From: Strigops habroptila
Lineage: Eukaryota > Chordata > Aves > Psittaciformes > Psittacidae
DNA length: 64,000 nt
Direction of reading: 5' to 3'
NCBI RefSeq assembly: GCF_004027225.2
Contig: NC_044302.2
Coordinates: 75,579,253 to 75,643,252 of the forward strand
Position numbers and translations under genes: made by a program. The notes under the pieces are model-generated. The model saw nothing but the letters and a program-made list of their open reading frames with translations. It made no database searches and was not told the origin of the DNA. Positions 62,061 through 64,000 of this stretch are shown here, piece by piece. The stretch's first letter is position 1; each line of letters starts with the position of its first letter.

Positions 62061-63084
62061 CCGTGAGGCCTTCACAGAGCGTCGTAGCTGCGCAGACGCT
62101 AGGCCTGGCCTTAATTATTTACCAGTTAGGAAAGTATGAGAAAAACGCACTTCTGCAAAAGGCCGATTTAAAAAATAAACGTCTAGATATAACGGCTCTG
62201 CACAAGAAAAAGAGAGGATACCATACTAAACACTGTGCATATTGCTAATCTGCTATTTGCTAATACCATTGAAAGCAATGCGGTATTAGTCTAAACAGGC
62301 TTCAAGGAAGATAACAATTATTTTACTCCCACCATCAATAAACTCCTAGTTGCACACAATTGTTTGGAGAATTCGTTCATTCCTCATAATGAACTGTCAC
62401 CCAAAATTCTCCTCTTAAAAAAAGCCCTGCAAACAATCCGCTAACATGCAAAGTGTTATTTGTATGCCTGTTGCTGGACTCCAGAGTCTGCAGATAAGCA
62501 CACACATAGTGTACAGCAGGACACATCTGAAATTCCAGAGAGCCTGGGGGCATAAGTGAGCCTGGAGAGCATGGCTGAACATCTGGGAGCAGATGAAAGA
62601 GCAATTTGTTTCATAGATTATTTCTTTTTACAATATTGTTTGATTATGACATGAAGTATTGCAGATTACAAGATCTAAAAATGCTGTACATCTGTACGTA
62701 ATAAAGTATGTTTGAAAGCTCTTTAGGTGTGAGAAGCTGTTGGAAATTGTAAACCCCCTTACAAGGGGTATTCACGGATACCAGTGCTCAGTTGAGTCAT
62801 ATATCTCTAGAGGATTTTGGATTAGACTGTGAATGTTCGACCTTTGTTGCACATTGGATTGCCCGTAGTATGAGTCTGGGTTTTTCCTTTCATCGTAACA
62901 TTTCTCACAAAATGCCTTGATCTTGTTTTCTCCTATTTCCCCCCAACAAAACCTGCAGAGATTCCACCCAAGTCCTGTCCCCTTAGAGCTAATTCCATTA
63001 TGGTGAATCTTCCATAGGCTGGTGTCAGAAAGTCACATTGTATCATCCCATGCAACTGAAAACACAGGGACACTTTACTTCATA
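62061..63084. other. ENC1 upstream flank, no gene seen
   Basis: AT-rich sequence beyond the CpG island, with a bulged hairpin at 62260-62289. No coding sequence is recognised. Confidence 0.5.
62260..62289. repeat. Imperfect palindrome, 8 + 4 bp stem
   Basis: CTAATACC (62260-62267) pairs with GGTATTAG (62282-62289). Inside it ATTG (62268-62271) pairs with CAAT (62276-62279), with a two-base bulge (GC) and an AAAG loop. Confidence 0.85.
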
Positions 63085-63481
63085 CAGTGTCAGGACAAAT
63101 TTCAAACAGGCAGAATTATGGAGACCTCATAGCAGCCTTCCAATATCTGAAGGGGGTCTACAAGGATGCTGGGGAGGGACTCTTCCTTAGGGACTGCAGT
63201 GGTAGGACAAGGGCTAATGGGTTCAAACTTAAACAGGGGAAGTTTAGATTAGATATAAGGAAGAAGTTCTTTACAGTGAGAGTGGTGAAGCACTGGAATG
63301 GGTTGCCCAGGGAGGTTGTGGATGCTCCATCCCTGGCGGTGTTCAAGGCCAGGTTGGACAGAGCCTTGGACCACATGGTTTAGGGCAAGGTGTCCCTGCC
63401 CATGGCAGGGGGGTTGGAACTAGATGATCTTAAGGTCCTTTCCAACCCTTACGATTCTATGATTCTATGATTCTATGATTA
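63085..63481 (+). mobile_element. CR1 LINE 3' fragment, well preserved
   Basis: One open frame of about 98 codons carries the end of CR1 ORF2 (YGDLIAAFQYLKG, KKFFTVRVVKHWNGLPREV, SLAVFKARLDRAL). It is followed by the standard 3'UTR (CCTGCCCATGGCAGGGG, TTGGAACTAGATGATCTTAA) and three ATTCTATG units at the 3' end. It is 5'-truncated, so not mobile. Its intact frame suggests it is the youngest CR1 copy in the window. Confidence 0.96.
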
Positions 63482-64000
63482 TCACCACGAGTGAAAAAAT
63501 GGAAATGGTAGAATAATGTTTCATAATCGCTCAGCAACATCTGAACTATAAAATTGATTTTGAGCACAGCTATGAGGAATGGGCAGTGAAAAATGGGGTC
63601 TGTAGAGAGGACAACATACAGGGTTTATGCAGCTGCCCACAAATCTGTGTGCCCACAGCACACAGATTTGTATGATACTCTGCATGAACAGAATGAGGCA
63701 ATAATCGTGTAACAGACTGACCAGATGAAGTACTGGTCTTCCTTGTCCACTATAAAACAAGGAACCTGTTGAAGTTAATTAGGGCAGAATGATTGGGTGA
63801 AGCTATACATCATCCGCTGGGGAAACAACTACACAGCCAGATAGCCCCTTCTGTGTGCATGTAGCTTAGCGCATATGCACTGTGTAAAGCAGTGCTGCTG
63901 GTGGGAACAGAGAGAGAGGGAGGAAAAAGTAACTCCGTAATCTTCTGCCTGTAATTCCACACCTGCAACGCTTATGAACCACAACAGCAGTTCTCTTGAA
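63482..64000. other. Upstream flank with a perfect hairpin
   Basis: Unique sequence; the only structure is the 13-bp inverted repeat at 63639-63671. Confidence 0.5.
63639..63671. repeat. Perfect 13-bp inverted repeat with a 7-nt loop
   Basis: ACAAATCTGTGTG (63639-63651) and CACACAGATTTGT (63659-63671) are exact reverse complements around the loop CCCACAG. Confidence 0.9.

Noticed and set aside
63087..63383. 98-codon frame as a possible host gene
   Set aside because: It is the C-terminus of the CR1 ORF2 protein in a truncated LINE.
1..64000. CRISPR arrays, operons, phage or integrative elements
   Set aside because: The sequence is vertebrate nuclear DNA. I found no regularly spaced direct repeats, no closely packed genes and no bacterial signals.

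Overview
This is vertebrate nuclear DNA, most likely from a bird and probably a neoavian. CR1 LINE fragments occur on both strands, with the 8-bp ATTCTATG-type 3' tail typical of avian CR1. There are two solo LTRs of a type I associate with Neoaves, and one intact gene that is nearly identical to the amniote gene ENC1. ENC1 is known to lie on the avian Z chromosome (human 5q13 equivalent), so the window probably comes from chromosome Z; that assignment is inference.

Layout. Positions 1 to about 47,600 are a gene desert with no convincing coding sequence, tRNA or rRNA gene. It holds two antisense solo LTRs (1164-1710 and 22245-22816, the second with a perfect 5-bp target-site duplication), CR1 fragments (4944-5251, 30383-30566, 39913-40220), traces of very old MIR/tRNA-type SINEs, simple repeats, and a few AT-rich unique blocks that look like conserved developmental enhancers. 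Positions about 47,600 to 61,345 hold the ENC1 gene on the minus strand. A TATA and GC-box promoter lies in a CpG island (about 60,540-62,060), followed by a non-coding first exon, an exon carrying the whole 589-codon reading frame (54511-56323), and a large 3'UTR exon (50803 down to about 47,607). Positions 62,100 to 64,000 are upstream flank with a young sense-strand CR1 copy (63085-63481) and two hairpin-forming inverted repeats.

How it fits together. The window is one neurodevelopmental gene plus the flank that probably carries its distal control elements. ENC1 encodes a BTB-BACK-Kelch protein; the family acts as CUL3 ubiquitin-ligase adaptors and ENC1 also binds actin. The splice model has two readable consequences. 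The stop codon lies only 31 nt upstream of the last exon junction, so the spliced 3'UTR should not trigger nonsense-mediated decay. A short upstream reading frame spans the exon 1/exon 2 junction and stops 9 nt before the main ATG.

I found no undescribed multi-gene system. The best second-look items are a 128-bp segment with perfect 19-bp inverted arms, an old tRNA-SINE-like segment embedded in enhancer-like sequence, the predicted uORF, and a perfect 13-bp hairpin upstream of ENC1.
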